A DNA stretch of 50,253 nucleotides, from positions 1 to 50,253 of the forward strand of contig SLRZ01000147.1 in the NCBI GenBank assembly GCA_007130695.1, given 5' to 3'. Under the pieces are notes generated by a model, which worked only from the letters and a program-made list of their open reading frames with translations, was not told the DNA's origin and ran no database searches. Shown here in pieces: positions 50,181 through 50,253 of the stretch. This DNA comes from Nitriliruptoraceae bacterium. Its GTDB lineage: Bacteria; Actinomycetota; Nitriliruptoria; Nitriliruptorales; Nitriliruptoraceae. How positions within the stretch are numbered: position 1 is the stretch's first letter; each line of letters begins with the position of its first letter. A program made the position numbers and the translations under genes.

Positions 50181-50253
50181 CGCCCCTGGCAGGAATCGAA
50201 CCTGCGGCACGCGGTTTAGGAAACCACTGCTCTATCCACTGAGCTACAGGGGC
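50181..50253 (-). tRNA. tRNA-Arg (anticodon CCT)
   Basis: 73-nt cloverleaf on the minus strand whose 5' end is the last base of the window: acceptor GCCCCTG pairs with CAGGGGC (50182-50188), anticodon stem GTGGT/ACCGC-type with loop containing CCT, T arm GCAGG-TTCGATT-CCTGC, discriminator G. CCA is not encoded, unlike the tRNA-Thr gene at 8361-8437. Confidence 0.95.

Noticed and set aside
1-50253. Dedicated defence, toxin-antitoxin, prophage or secondary-metabolite core genes
   Set aside because: No restriction, nuclease-helicase, toxin, capsid, integrase, PKS or NRPS motifs were found in the coding genes; the lone P450 has no biosynthetic partners nearby.

Overview
This is a very GC-rich chromosomal segment of an actinobacterium. 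The evidence is a multifunctional Kgd-type 2-oxoglutarate enzyme, a DUF3263/LytR_C gene pair, an actinobacterial-style SAM riboswitch ahead of thrC, frequent GTG starts and many 1- or 4-base start/stop overlaps. The order cysS-rlmB-sigH, with a Spo0H/SigH-type sigma factor otherwise typical of Firmicutes, suggests a deep-branching lineage (Nitriliruptoria-like is my guess) rather than Streptomyces or Mycobacterium. I see no phage genes, insertion sequences, CRISPR arrays or rRNA.

Layout. 0-2.2 kb: 3' end of cysS, rlmB, sigH. 2.3-5.7 kb: an S9 peptidase and an FAD-linked oxidase whose stop and start share one base. 5.7-8.4 kb: an SRPBCC-like protein, an NnrS/copper-oxidase-type membrane protein and a PPOX-family flavoprotein; the last two each have a DosR-like 5-4-5 palindrome upstream. 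A tRNA-Thr lies at 8.4 kb. 8.5-14.2 kb: a crotonase-family protein, a large PAS-GGDEF-EAL protein, DUF3263 and LytR_C genes, and a single-domain response regulator. 14.3-16.1 kb: SAM-I riboswitch, thrC and a ubiquitin-like MoaD/ThiS protein. 16.2-19.5 kb: a glutamine amidotransferase, a cation/calcium exchanger, an FKBP lipoprotein and an unknown protein. 19.6-26.2 kb: a rhodanese and a CoA-disulfide-reductase-like enzyme, RimK-like ATP-grasp, a DUF3309 micro-protein, an HhH-GPD repair protein, a class B penicillin-binding protein and a DUF4349 lipoprotein. 26.5-34.5 kb: kgd, a GH-like (DUF4015) exported protein, a polysaccharide deacetylase lipoprotein and a stand-alone NuoF.

34.5-44.2 kb is a sugar catabolic block: alpha-galactosidase, galT, GH42 beta-galactosidase and galK, then a PfkB sugar kinase, a GH13 alpha-glucosidase and an orphan MsiK/UgpC-type ATPase. 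Together these could take raffinose-type or other galactosides to sugar phosphates, but galE, transporter permeases and a regulator are not in the window. 44.3-50.3 kb: a cytochrome P450 preceded by a dyad-containing repeat that also occurs at the end of galK, an alpha/beta hydrolase, metG, a KefB-type cation/proton antiporter and a tRNA-Arg.

The most notable element is the SAM-riboswitch-controlled thrC plus ubiquitin-like sulfur-carrier pair. It suggests that this threonine-synthase-fold enzyme may serve methionine/homocysteine synthesis using a protein thiocarboxylate. Next come the Firmicutes-like cysS-rlmB-sigH order and the hypoxia-type palindromes.
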